From: Rhodospirillales bacterium
GTDB lineage: Bacteria > Pseudomonadota > Alphaproteobacteria > Rhodospirillales > Casp-alpha2
Reading direction: 5' to 3'
Length of the DNA stretch: 7,056 nucleotides
NCBI GenBank assembly: GCA_016187325.1
Contig: JACPJY010000366.1
Location: 1 to 7,056, forward strand
The notes beneath the pieces are model-generated. The model worked only from the letters and a program-made list of their open reading frames with translations. It was not told the DNA's origin and made no database searches. Both the position numbers and the translations under genes were made by a program. Positions 1 through 6,444 of this stretch are shown in pieces; position 1 is the first letter of the stretch, and the number at the start of each line of letters is the position of its first letter.

Positions 1-97
1 GCTGGCGCACCGCGGCTGGCTGAACCTGAACCTGCCGGTGTCGATCTCCAGGCCGGGCAAGCTGTGGATCGCGCTGCGCTACGGGTTCTTCCCCTGA
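1..97 (+). CDS. hpnD: HpnD, presqualene diphosphate synthase (C-terminal end only)
   Basis: This is the 3' end of a gene that enters from the left edge; reading from base 2, 31 codons precede a TGA at 95-97. The visible tail contains HRGW near its start and ends RPGKLWIALRYGFFP, which resembles the C-terminus of HpnD, a squalene/phytoene-synthase-family enzyme. HpnD condenses two farnesyl diphosphates to presqualene diphosphate, the first step of the HpnD-HpnC-HpnE route to squalene. No catalytic motif is inside the window, so the call rests on this short tail and on its position directly before hpnE, where hpnD usually sits. The stop overlaps the hpnE start by one base (TGATG), so the two are probably co-transcribed and translationally coupled. 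HpnC or another squalene/phytoene synthase remains possible. Confidence 0.72.
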   Translation, partial: LAHRGWLNLNLPVSISRPGKLWIALRYGFFP

Positions 98-1353
98 TGC
101 GCCACGCCCACATCATCGGTGCCGGCGTCGCCGGTCTGTCGACGGCGGTGCATCTGCTGAACCGAGGATGGAACGTCACGCTGCATGAATCCGCCGGCCA
201 CGCCGGCGGCCGCTGCCGGTCGTTCGTGGACGCCACGCTCGGCTGCCGCATCGACAACGGCAACCACCTGCTGCTCAGCGGCAACGGGGCGGCGCTCGAA
301 TATTTGTCGCTGATCGACGCCGCAGACGGCCTCACCGGTCCCGACAAGGCGGCATTCCCGTTCCTCGATCTCAAGACCGGCCGGCGCTGGACGGTCGAGA
401 TGGGGGCCGGCCGGCTGCCGTGGTGGATCTTTTCCGAGGCGCGGCGCGTGCCGGGCAGCCGTCCCGCCGACTACGTGCGGGCGTTGCGGCTGGCGTGGGC
501 CGGCGAGCGGGCGACGGTCGCCGAGTGCCTGGGCGCCGACAACCCGCTATTCAAGCGGTTCTGGGAGCCGCTGGCGGTGGCGGTGCTCAACACCGCTGCC
601 GACGAGGGCGCGGCGTCGCTGCTGTGGCCGGTGATCCGCGAAACCTTCGGCCGCGGCGAGGCCGCCTGCCGGCCGATGATCGCCCGCGTCGGACTCAGCG
701 AGAGCTTCGTCGACCCGGCGCTACGGTTCCTGGCCGGCCGGCGCGCCGGCTTCTTCGCCAACCACCGCCTGCGGGCACTCAGCCTGAAAGGCGACCGGGT
801 GGCGGCGCTGACGTTCGAGGGCGGCGACGAAGCGGTTGCCGCCGGCGATGCGGTGGTGCTGGCGGTACCGCCCAGGAACGCCGCCGAGCTGGTGCCGGGC
901 CTGATTGTTCCCGACCTGAGCCGCGCCATCGTCAACGGCCATTTCCGGCTGCCCGCGGCGAGCGGCGATTTCTCGTTCCTGGGGCTGGTCGGCGGCGTCG
1001 CCCAGTGGCTGTTCGTGCGTGGCGCCGTCGCCTCGGTGACGGTCAGCGCCGCCGACACGCTGGCCGAAAACGACGCGGCCGCCATTGCCGGGCGATTGTG
1101 GGACGAGGTGTGCCGGGCGCTGGCCCTGGGCGAAGCACCTTTGCCGGCGTACCGCATCGTCAAGGAAAAGCGCGCCACCTTCGCCCAGACCCCGGACCAG
1201 GTGCGGCGGCGACCGCCGGCCCGGACGCCGTGGAAAAACCTGTTCCTGGCCGGCGATTGGACCCAAACCGGCCTTCCGGCGACCATCGAGGGCGCCATCC
1301 GTTCCGGCCGCAAAGCCGCCGAAACCGTGATTTGGTCGGGTTCTCGGGCTTGA
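97..1353 (+). CDS. hpnE: HpnE, FAD-dependent hydroxysqualene-to-squalene reductase (squalene-associated desaturase family)
   Basis: The 418-residue protein has the layout of the phytoene-desaturase/amine-oxidase flavoprotein family. An N-terminal FAD-binding Rossmann motif GAGVAG lies at residues 8-13, an acidic residue (E31) sits at the end of the second strand, and GGR follows at 37-39. The C-terminal FAD signature NLFLAGDWTQTGLPATIEGA begins near residue 381. In hopanoid clusters this family member (HpnE) reduces hydroxysqualene to squalene after HpnD and HpnC, supplying Shc. I chose the ATG at 97 because the conserved Rossmann strand begins a few residues later and it overlaps the hpnD stop by one base. 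A GTG at 64 in the same frame would add 11 residues inside hpnD and has no homology appeal. No strong Shine-Dalgarno is visible, consistent with translational coupling. The downstream neighbour is shc after a 107-base gap. No frameshift or missing motif is seen. Confidence 0.93.
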   Translation: MRHAHIIGAGVAGLSTAVHLLNRGWNVTLHESAGHAGGRCRSFVDATLGCRIDNGNHLLLSGNGAALEYLSLIDAADGLTGPDKAAFPFLDLKTGRRWTVEMGAGRLPWWIFSEARRVPGSRPADYVRALRLAWAGERATVAECLGADNPLFKRFWEPLAVAVLNTAADEGAASLLWPVIRETFGRGEAACRPMIARVGLSESFVDPALRFLAGRRAGFFANHRLRALSLKGDRVAALTFEGGDEAVAAGDAVVLAVPPRNAAELVPGLIVPDLSRAIVNGHFRLPAASGDFSFLGLVGGVAQWLFVRGAVASVTVSAADTLAENDAAAIAGRLWDEVCRALALGEAPLPAYRIVKEKRATFAQTPDQVRRRPPARTPWKNLFLAGDWTQTGLPATIEGAIRSGRKAAETVIWSGSRA

Positions 1354-1460
1354 AATGGTGTAATTTTTTTGTCACAACACGGCACCTCGCGGATGGGGGG
1401 CGGCACCACCCGGAGAGGCGACGGCCCTAGCAACCGGACATCTGTCCAAAGACGGCCTGG
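1354..1460 (+). promoter_or_regulatory. Intergenic gap before shc; possible promoter or leader, no firm element
   Basis: These 107 bases separate hpnE from shc, whereas hpnD/hpnE and shc/hpnG are fused by overlap or abutment. The gap starts with an AT-rich patch including seven T at 1364-1370. TTGTCA at 1369-1374 resembles a -35 hexamer, but no convincing -10 lies 16-18 bases downstream. A small inverted repeat GGACA-TC-TGTCC occupies 1436-1447, 13 bases before the shc ATG, and the heptamer GACGGCC occurs at 1420-1426 and 1451-1457. The T run has no stem before it, so it is not an intrinsic terminator. The gap could hold a secondary promoter or a 5' leader controlling shc; this is inference. 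Confidence 0.25.
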
Positions 1461-3458
1461 ATGGTGATGTTAGAACGAGTGGCTACCCCCGAAAGCGCGC
1501 CGCCGGCGTCCGAAACCAAGGAACTCGACGGTCTTGGACGGGTCATCGACGTCGCCCGCGACTGGCTGGTCGGCCGCCAGGCTGCCGACGGCCATTGGGC
1601 GTTCGAGCTCGAGGCCGACTCCACCATCCCGTCCGAATACATCCTGCTCAATCATTTCCTGGGCACCATCGACGACAAGGTCGAATCGAAGCTCGCCGCG
1701 TACCTCAAATCGACCCAGGGCAAGCACGGTGGCTGGCCGCTCTATCATGACGGCGACTTCAATCTCAGCGCCTCGGTCAAGGCGTATTACGCGCTGAAGC
1801 TGACCGGCGAGGACATCGACCAGCCCTACATGCGCTGGGCGCGCAAGGCGATCATCGATCACGGCGGTGCCGCGCGCGCCAATGTCTTTACCCGCTTCAC
1901 GCTGGCGCTGTTCGGGCAGGTGCCATGGCGCGCCGTGCCGGTGACCCGGCCGGAGGCGCTCTTATTGCCGAAATGGGCGCCGTTCCACATCGACAAGGTT
2001 TCCTACTGGTCGCGCACGGTGATGGTGCCGCTGATGGTGCTGGCGGCGCGGAAGCCGCGCGCCCGCAACCCGCGCCGCGTCGACATCCGAGAACTGTTCG
2101 TCAAACCGCCCGAAAAACAGCGCTTCTACCAGAGCAACCCGACCGGCAAGTGGCAGGGGACGATCCTGCTCGGTTTCGATTTCATCGCCCGCGCGTTCGA
2201 ACCATTGGTGCCGAAGGCGCTGGAAAGGAAGGGCGTCGAAAGGGCGATGACGTTCGTCCGCGAGCGGCTGAACGGCGAGGACGGCCTCGGCGGCATCTTC
2301 CCGGCGATGGCCAATGCCCTGATGGCGTTCGACACCCTCGGCTACGGCAGGGACCACCCGGATTACGTCGTCTGCCGCAAGGCCATCGACAAGCTGCTGG
2401 TGCTTCACGACGACTGGGGCTATTGCCAGCCGTGTCTGTCGCCGGTGTGGGACACCGGGTTGGCCTGTCACGCGCTCTTGGAATCCGAGATTACCGACGG
2501 CGTGCTCGCGCGCGCCACCGAGTGGCTGAAGGCGCGGCAAATCCTCGACGTTGACGGCGACTGGATCGCCAGCCGGCCCGGTGTGCGCCCAGGCGGCTGG
2601 GCATTCCAGTACTGGAACAACTATTATCCGGACGTCGATGACACCGCGGTCGTCGTCATGGCGCTGCACCGGGCCGACGTGAAGAAATACAAGGACGCCA
2701 TCGAGCGCGGCGCCGAGTGGGTCATCGGTATGCAAAGCGCCAACGGCGGCTGGGGGGCGTTCGACGCCGACAACGACCACATGTTCCTGCAGAACATCCC
2801 GTTCGCCGACCACGGCGCGCTGCTCGACCCGCCGACCGTCGACGTCAGCGCCCGCTGCGTCGGCATGCTGGCGCAACTAGGCTACGGCCGGGACCACCCG
2901 GCGGTGGCCCGCGGGCTCGCGTTTCTGCGCAGCGAGCAAGAGGACGACGGCTCGTGGTTCGGCCGTTGGGGCAACAACTACGTCTACGGCACGTGGTCGG
3001 TGCTATGCGCGTTCAACGCCGCCGGCGAGAACATGAAGGCGCCGCACGTGCAGAAGGCCGTCGATTGGCTGAAGCTCTGTCAGCGTCCCGACGGCGGCTG
3101 GGGCGAGGACTGCTCGACCTATTGGTATCACCGCACTTGGTATCATTCGGTCGAGACCCTGCGGCGCCGGCTTGACGAGGTGAAGACCTCGACGCCGTCG
3201 CAGACGTCGTGGGCGCTGTTGGGGCTGATGGCCGCCGGCGAGGTCGACAGCGACAGCGTGCGGCGCGGCATCGATTACCTGCTCGCCACCAGGCGCCAGG
3301 GCGGCAAATGGCATGAGGAATACTTCAACGCCGTCGGCTTCCCGCGGGTGTTTTACCTGCGTTATCACGGCTACAGCGCCTATTTCCCGCTGTGGACGCT
3401 GGCGCGCTACCGCAACCTCAAGAGCGGCAACGCCAAGTTTCCCCCGTTCGGTATCTGA
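1461..3458 (+). CDS. shc: Squalene-hopene cyclase (Shc/HpnF)
   Basis: This full-length 665-residue class II triterpene cyclase converts squalene to the pentacyclic hopene/hopanol as a monotopic membrane enzyme. The catalytic acid motif DVDDTA is at 391-396 (D393 matches D376 of the Alicyclobacillus enzyme). E59 in SEY aligns with its E45, and the pocket residues F601, F605, Y609 and Y612 correspond to F627, F631, Y635 and Y638. Five clear QW repeats (QxxxGxW) start at Q40, Q86, Q425, Q493 and Q541, with a degenerate one near 611-617. The Alicyclobacillus His451 position is Arg465 here (DVSAR), which I recall as usual for proteobacterial enzymes. The ATG at 1461 is chosen; an ATG two codons later is equally possible, and neither has a strong ribosome-binding site. 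The stop TGA abuts the hpnG start. Alignments are from memory of the family, but the identity is secure. Confidence 0.98.
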   Translation: MVMLERVATPESAPPASETKELDGLGRVIDVARDWLVGRQAADGHWAFELEADSTIPSEYILLNHFLGTIDDKVESKLAAYLKSTQGKHGGWPLYHDGDFNLSASVKAYYALKLTGEDIDQPYMRWARKAIIDHGGAARANVFTRFTLALFGQVPWRAVPVTRPEALLLPKWAPFHIDKVSYWSRTVMVPLMVLAARKPRARNPRRVDIRELFVKPPEKQRFYQSNPTGKWQGTILLGFDFIARAFEPLVPKALERKGVERAMTFVRERLNGEDGLGGIFPAMANALMAFDTLGYGRDHPDYVVCRKAIDKLLVLHDDWGYCQPCLSPVWDTGLACHALLESEITDGVLARATEWLKARQILDVDGDWIASRPGVRPGGWAFQYWNNYYPDVDDTAVVVMALHRADVKKYKDAIERGAEWVIGMQSANGGWGAFDADNDHMFLQNIPFADHGALLDPPTVDVSARCVGMLAQLGYGRDHPAVARGLAFLRSEQEDDGSWFGRWGNNYVYGTWSVLCAFNAAGENMKAPHVQKAVDWLKLCQRPDGGWGEDCSTYWYHRTWYHSVETLRRRLDEVKTSTPSQTSWALLGLMAAGEVDSDSVRRGIDYLLATRRQGGKWHEEYFNAVGFPRVFYLRYHGYSAYFPLWTLARYRNLKSGNAKFPPFGI

Positions 3459-4142
3459 TTGCGGCGGCTGGGCGTCATCACCGGTATTGCCCGGGAGGCC
3501 GATTGCCTTTCCGTCCTTCCCGCCGAGCGCCGGCCGTTGGCGCGCTGCAGCGGCGCCTCGAGCGCCCGTGCTCTTGCCCACGCTCGGGCGCTGATCGCCG
3601 AAGGTTGCCACGGGCTGGTCAGCTTCGGCATTGCCGGCGGCTTGCACCCCGATCTGGCGGCGGGGACGGTGATCGTCGCCGACCGCGTGATCGCGCCGGA
3701 CGGCCGCGCCATTCAAACCTCCGAGCCGTGGCGGCAAGGGTTCGTCGCCGCCTGCCGCGGCGCCAGCATCACGATTGCCGCCATCGCCGGGTCCGAACGC
3801 ATCGTCGGGGGGATGGCAGAGAAGCGCGCACTTGCCGCCACGACGGGTGCCGCCGCCGTCGACATGGAGAGCCACGCGGTCGCCGCCGCGGCGGCCGAGG
3901 CGGGGGTGCCGGTGCTGGTGGTGCGCGCCGTCGCCGATACGGCGACGCGCCGGCTGCCGGAATGGGTGGTGACGTGCGTCGCCGCCGACGGCTCGCGCCG
4001 CTGGGGCGCAGTCGTCGCCGGGGTGCTCCGCAATCCGGGGGATCTCGGGGTGCTGATGGCGCTGGCCGGAGACAGCGCCAGGGCGATCGAGGCGCTACGC
4101 GGCGTTGCTGGCCGCGCGGGGCCGCTGTTCAGCCTGCCGTGA
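3459..4142 (+). CDS. hpnG: HpnG, adenosylhopane nucleosidase/phosphorylase
   Basis: The 227-residue protein belongs to the purine nucleoside phosphorylase/MTA-SAH nucleosidase superfamily. A glycine-rich strand-turn SFGIAGGL is at 55-62, the nucleoside-binding acidic motif VDMES is at 134-138 (the Met-Glu that contacts ribose in the family), and RAVAD at 156-160 supplies the probable acid D160 near the purine. HpnG removes adenine from adenosylhopane, giving ribosyl- or phosphoribosyl-hopane, the first side-chain step after HpnH. The start is TTG at 3459: the gene is in the same frame as shc and begins directly after its TGA, so no upstream start is possible, and the next ATG is at codon 119. 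There is no visible Shine-Dalgarno, so translation probably depends on ribosomes terminating on shc. Its last 15 codons and stop overlap the 3' end of hpnH on the other strand. A plain 5'-methylthioadenosine nucleosidase is the less likely alternative given the context. Confidence 0.92.
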   Translation: MRRLGVITGIAREADCLSVLPAERRPLARCSGASSARALAHARALIAEGCHGLVSFGIAGGLHPDLAAGTVIVADRVIAPDGRAIQTSEPWRQGFVAACRGASITIAAIAGSERIVGGMAEKRALAATTGAAAVDMESHAVAAAAAEAGVPVLVVRAVADTATRRLPEWVVTCVAADGSRRWGAVVAGVLRNPGDLGVLMALAGDSARAIEALRGVAGRAGPLFSLP

Positions 4143-5264
4143 GGCGGCCTCTTCCTCGGCCCGCTGCTGGGTCAGGGTCTTGATCAGGCCATCGAACACG
4201 AACTCCGCCGGGCGCTGATTGTCGAGCGGAATCTCGGGCGCCATCGGCTTCTCGGTATCAATGCCCTTCATGAACACCTTCAGCGCCTTCAGGGGGTGCG
4301 AGATGGTGTCGTTGACGGCGGTCGGCTCGTAGCCGCAATGCACCATGCAATTGGCGCACTTCTCATAACGCCCGGTACCGTAGTCGTCCCACCTGGTCTC
4401 GGTCATCAGCTCCTTGAAGCTGCTTGCGTAGCCTTCGCCCAGCAGGTAACACGGCCGCTGCCAGCCGAAGACGTTGCGGGTCGGATTCCCCCACGGCGTG
4501 CAGTGGTACTGCTGGTTGCCGGCGAGGAAGTCCATGAACAGCGTCGACTGGCTGAACCGCCATTTCGACTTGCCCTGACGCTTGAAGATGTCGCGGAACA
4601 GCTGCTTGGTCCTGGCGCGATTGAGGAAGTGCTGCTGGTCGGGGGCGCGCTCGTAAGCGTACCCGGGCGACACCGTGATGCCCTCGACCTTCAGCTCGTC
4701 GGTGGCGAAGTCGAAGAACTTCGCCGCGTCCTCGGCCGGCATCTGGTCGAACAGCGTGCAGTTGACGTTGACGCGGAAGCCCTTTGCCTTGGCGGCGCGG
4801 ATCGCCGACACCGCGCGCTTGAAGCCGCCCTTCATGTCGACAGAACGGTCGTGATGGTGTTCGAGCCCGTCGAGGTGCACCGAGAACGTCAGGTATGGCG
4901 ACGGTGTGAATTGGTCGAGCTTCCTTTCGAGCAGCAGCGCGTTGGTGCACAGATAAACGAACTTCTTGCGCTTAACGATGCCTTCCACGATGGCGACGAT
5001 GTCCTTGTGGATCAACGGCTCGCCGCCTGGGATGGAAACCACCGGCGCCCCGCACTCGTCGACGGCGTTTAGGCATTCCTGGACACTTAGGCGCTTGTTC
5101 AGGACCTCGTCCTCATAGTCGATCTTGCCGCAGCCCGGGCACGCCAGGTTGCAACGGAACAACGGCTCCAGCATCAGCACCAGCGGATACCGATCGATGC
5201 CCTTGAGGCGCTGCGCCATGATGTAGGCGCCGACGCGAATCTGCTGAATCAGGGGGACGGCCAA
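4095..5264 (-). CDS. hpnH: HpnH, radical-SAM adenosylhopane synthase
   Basis: The 389-residue protein is a radical-SAM enzyme of the HpnH family. The [4Fe-4S] motif CNLACPGC gives C38, C42 and C45, the SAM-binding GGEP is at 80-83, and a C-terminal domain (DUF3463 type in this family) carries further cysteines C255, C272 and the cluster C303, C306, C310. HpnH joins 5'-deoxyadenosyl radical to hopene to form adenosylhopane, the committed step to extended hopanoids and the substrate of HpnG. The start is TTG at 5264-5262. The protein then begins MAVPLIQQIRVGAYI, as HpnH proteins do, and AGGAG at 5278-5274 lies nine bases upstream. A longer reading in this frame would run about 30 residues into ispH without family similarity. 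The Shine-Dalgarno shares bases with the ispH TGA stop (5280-5278), implying coupling. The tail after about residue 365 is Glu/Ala/Arg/Gln-rich, and its last 15 residues are encoded opposite hpnG. Confidence 0.95.
   Translation of the reverse strand: MAVPLIQQIRVGAYIMAQRLKGIDRYPLVLMLEPLFRCNLACPGCGKIDYEDEVLNKRLSVQECLNAVDECGAPVVSIPGGEPLIHKDIVAIVEGIVKRKKFVYLCTNALLLERKLDQFTPSPYLTFSVHLDGLEHHHDRSVDMKGGFKRAVSAIRAAKAKGFRVNVNCTLFDQMPAEDAAKFFDFATDELKVEGITVSPGYAYERAPDQQHFLNRARTKQLFRDIFKRQGKSKWRFSQSTLFMDFLAGNQQYHCTPWGNPTRNVFGWQRPCYLLGEGYASSFKELMTETRWDDYGTGRYEKCANCMVHCGYEPTAVNDTISHPLKALKVFMKGIDTEKPMAPEIPLDNQRPAEFVFDGLIKTLTQQRAEEEAASRQAEQRPRAASNAA
4098..4116. other. Stem-loop in the hpnG/hpnH overlap
   Basis: CGCGGC at 4098-4103 pairs perfectly with GCCGCG at 4111-4116 across a 7-base loop GTTGCTG. 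It begins directly next to the hpnH stop codon (TAG, 4097-4095 on the - strand), within the coding ends of both genes. There is no T-rich tract on either side, so it is not a classic intrinsic terminator. It might pause or protect the 3' ends of the converging transcripts, but six base pairs in GC-rich DNA may be chance. Confidence 0.22.
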
Positions 5265-5273
5265 GAGACGGGG

Positions 5274-5278
5274 CTCCT
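5274..5278 (-). promoter_or_regulatory. Ribosome-binding site deciding the hpnH TTG start
   Basis: On the - strand AGGAG reads from 5278 to 5274, overlapping the ispH stop codon TGA (5280-5278) by its first A, and stands nine bases before TTG at 5264. It is the clearest Shine-Dalgarno in the window and supports a TTG start for hpnH and translational coupling to ispH. Confidence 0.75.
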
Positions 5279-6246
5279 CAGGCGCGCTGTTGGTTCTGGC
5301 GCACCGCTTCCTTGAGCTCGCGGGGCAGCTTGAAGATGATGCTTTCGGCGACACCGTCCATTTCCCTCAGGTGAACGTCGCCGTAGTCGCCGAGGCGCGA
5401 AATCAGCTCCTGCACCAACTCGTCCGGAGTGGACGCGCCGGCGGTGATACCGACGGCATCAATGCCGCTTAGCCAACTTGGATCGAGATTGCCGGCGTCG
5501 TCGATCAAATAGCTCGGGATGCCGAGCTCGGCGCCGATCTCGCGGAGCCGGTTGGAATTGGAGCTGTTATGGGCGCCCACCACCAGCAACAGATCGACGT
5601 GCTGGGCCAGCTTGCGCACCGCCTGCTGGCGGTTTTGGGTGGCGTAGCAGATGTCCTTGACGTCCGGTCCGACGATCTTGGGGAAACGGGTCTTCAGCGC
5701 GGTGATGACGTCGCGGGTCTCGTCGACACTGAGCGTCGTCTGGGTTACGTAGGCGAGCTTGTCCGGATCCCGTACCTGGAGTTTGCCGACGTCCTCGGCG
5801 TTGGTCACCAGCAACACGCCGCCGGGGATGCGGCCCTGGGTGCCCTCGACCTCGGGATGGCCCTCGTGGCCGATGAGGATGACCTGACGGTCCTTCTTGG
5901 CGTGGTTCTGGCCTTCCTTGTGGACCTTGGACACCAGCGGGCAGGTGGCGTCGATCACCGGCAGGTCGCGGCGTTTGGCTTCTTTCTCCACCTTCTCCGC
6001 GACGCCGTGGGCGCTGAAGATGGTGACCGCGCCGTCGGGGACGTCGTCCACCTCCTCGACGAAGATGGCGCCCTTGGCGCGCAAACTCTCGACCACCCGC
6101 TTGTTGTGAACGATCTCGTGGCGGACGTAGACGGGGGGGCCGTAGATGTCGAGCGCCCGTTCGACGATGTCGATGGCGCGTTCGACGCCGGCGCAGAAGC
6201 CGCGCGGCCTCGCCAACCAGACGTCGATATGTTTTTTCTTGGCCAT
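5278..6246 (-). CDS. ispH: IspH, 4-hydroxy-3-methylbut-2-enyl diphosphate reductase (LytB)
   Basis: The 322-residue protein is IspH, the last enzyme of the MEP pathway, an iron-sulfur enzyme reducing HMBPP to IPP and DMAPP. The three cluster ligands are C18 (in RPRGFCAGV), C102 (DATCPLVSKVHKE) and C200 (ICYATQN). Substrate residues are H43 (RHEIVHN), H80 (SAHGV), H130 and E132 (GHEGHPEVEG, E132 matching the catalytic E126 of E. coli), TQTTLS at 169-174, SSNS at 228-231 and S272 in TAGAST. I prefer the ATG at 6246; an in-frame GTG two codons upstream (6252) is possible, and neither has a strong ribosome-binding site. It is the first gene of a two-gene - strand unit with hpnH, 13 bases between stop and hpnH start. 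Sitting in a hopanoid cluster, it presumably feeds C5 units to squalene; whether another ispH exists in the genome cannot be seen. Confidence 0.97.
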   Translation of the reverse strand: MAKKKHIDVWLARPRGFCAGVERAIDIVERALDIYGPPVYVRHEIVHNKRVVESLRAKGAIFVEEVDDVPDGAVTIFSAHGVAEKVEKEAKRRDLPVIDATCPLVSKVHKEGQNHAKKDRQVILIGHEGHPEVEGTQGRIPGGVLLVTNAEDVGKLQVRDPDKLAYVTQTTLSVDETRDVITALKTRFPKIVGPDVKDICYATQNRQQAVRKLAQHVDLLLVVGAHNSSNSNRLREIGAELGIPSYLIDDAGNLDPSWLSGIDAVGITAGASTPDELVQELISRLGDYGDVHLREMDGVAESIIFKLPRELKEAVRQNQQRA

Positions 6247-6275
6247 CGTCACTGTCTGTTCATGCCCCGGAGGGG

Positions 6276-6294
6276 GCCGCCCGGCCGGGGCGGC
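6276..6294. other. GC-rich hairpin upstream of ispH
   Basis: GCCGCCC at 6276-6282 pairs perfectly with GGGCGGC at 6288-6294 around a 5-base loop GGCCG. A further short stem CCCC-GGA-GGGG lies at 6265-6275, nearer ispH. Both stand within 50 bases of the ispH start and would fall in its 5' leader if transcription begins in the AT-rich part. No T run follows on either strand, so it is not an intrinsic terminator. A leader structure affecting ispH translation is possible but unproven. Confidence 0.35.
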
Positions 6295-6350
6295 TCGGTT
6301 CGAGGTTGAAAATAGGGATTATCCGGCCCAACGTGAAGGGGTGTTTGCCC

Positions 6351-6370
6351 GATTTCCCGGGATTTCCGGT
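6351..6370. repeat. Two tandem near-copies of a 10-base unit
   Basis: GATTTCCCGG at 6351-6360 is followed directly by GATTTCCGGT at 6361-6370; the shared core is GATTTCC, spaced exactly 10 bases, about one helical turn. The junction also contains the palindrome TCCCGGGA (6355-6362). Such spacing suits a regulator binding one face of the DNA between the divergent genes, but a two-copy repeat this short can arise by chance. Confidence 0.3.
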
Positions 6371-6444
6371 CGCAATTCCGTATTTTCGCCGTTTTTCAAT
6401 CGTATGTGTCCACCAGCCATTACAGCCACGATTAGAAAACTTCA

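Larger units (their letters stand above)
6247..6444. promoter_or_regulatory. Divergent promoter region between ispH and hpnA
   Basis: About 200 bases separate the divergent starts of ispH (-) and hpnA (+), so promoters for both must lie here or inside the genes. The half nearest hpnA, from about 6300 to 6444, is clearly richer in A and T than the coding sequence around it. On the - strand GATAAT (6323-6318) is a fair -10 match, but I find no good -35 at 16-18 bases. On the + strand TTTCAA (6394-6399) and CATTAC (6418-6423) are a weak pair with an 18-base spacer. Small symmetric elements are GGAT-T-ATCC (6316-6324) and TCCCGGGA (6355-6362). No protein is encoded here that I can support. Confidence 0.45.

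Noticed and set aside
1351..1372. Seven T at 1364-1370 just after the hpnE stop as an intrinsic terminator
   Set aside because: The bases before the T run contain no inverted repeat able to form a stem longer than about three pairs.
420..1433. Long open frames over hpnE on both strands (+ 420-1430, - 1433-471)
   Set aside because: They are low-complexity Arg/Ala/Gly/Pro-rich or Ser/Ala-rich shadows of hpnE caused by GC-rich codon use, with no recognisable domain.
1962..2876. 304-codon open frame antisense to shc
   Set aside because: It lies wholly opposite conserved Shc motifs (including DVDDTA), and its composition (Val/Gln/Arg/His-rich) is typical of a shadow frame.
3003..4183. Open frames overlapping the shc/hpnG junction (- 3875-3003, + 3392-4183)
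   Set aside because: Both overlap confidently identified genes, are extremely Arg/Gly/Ala-rich and show no family motif.
4296..5072. 258-codon open frame on the + strand opposite hpnH
   Set aside because: hpnH is certain from its radical-SAM motifs; this frame shows Val/Leu/Glu-rich complement composition without any domain.
5569..6309. 246-codon open frame on the + strand opposite ispH
   Set aside because: It is the complement of ispH, dominated by Asp/Val/Leu/Gly/Ala, with no motif and no ribosome-binding site.
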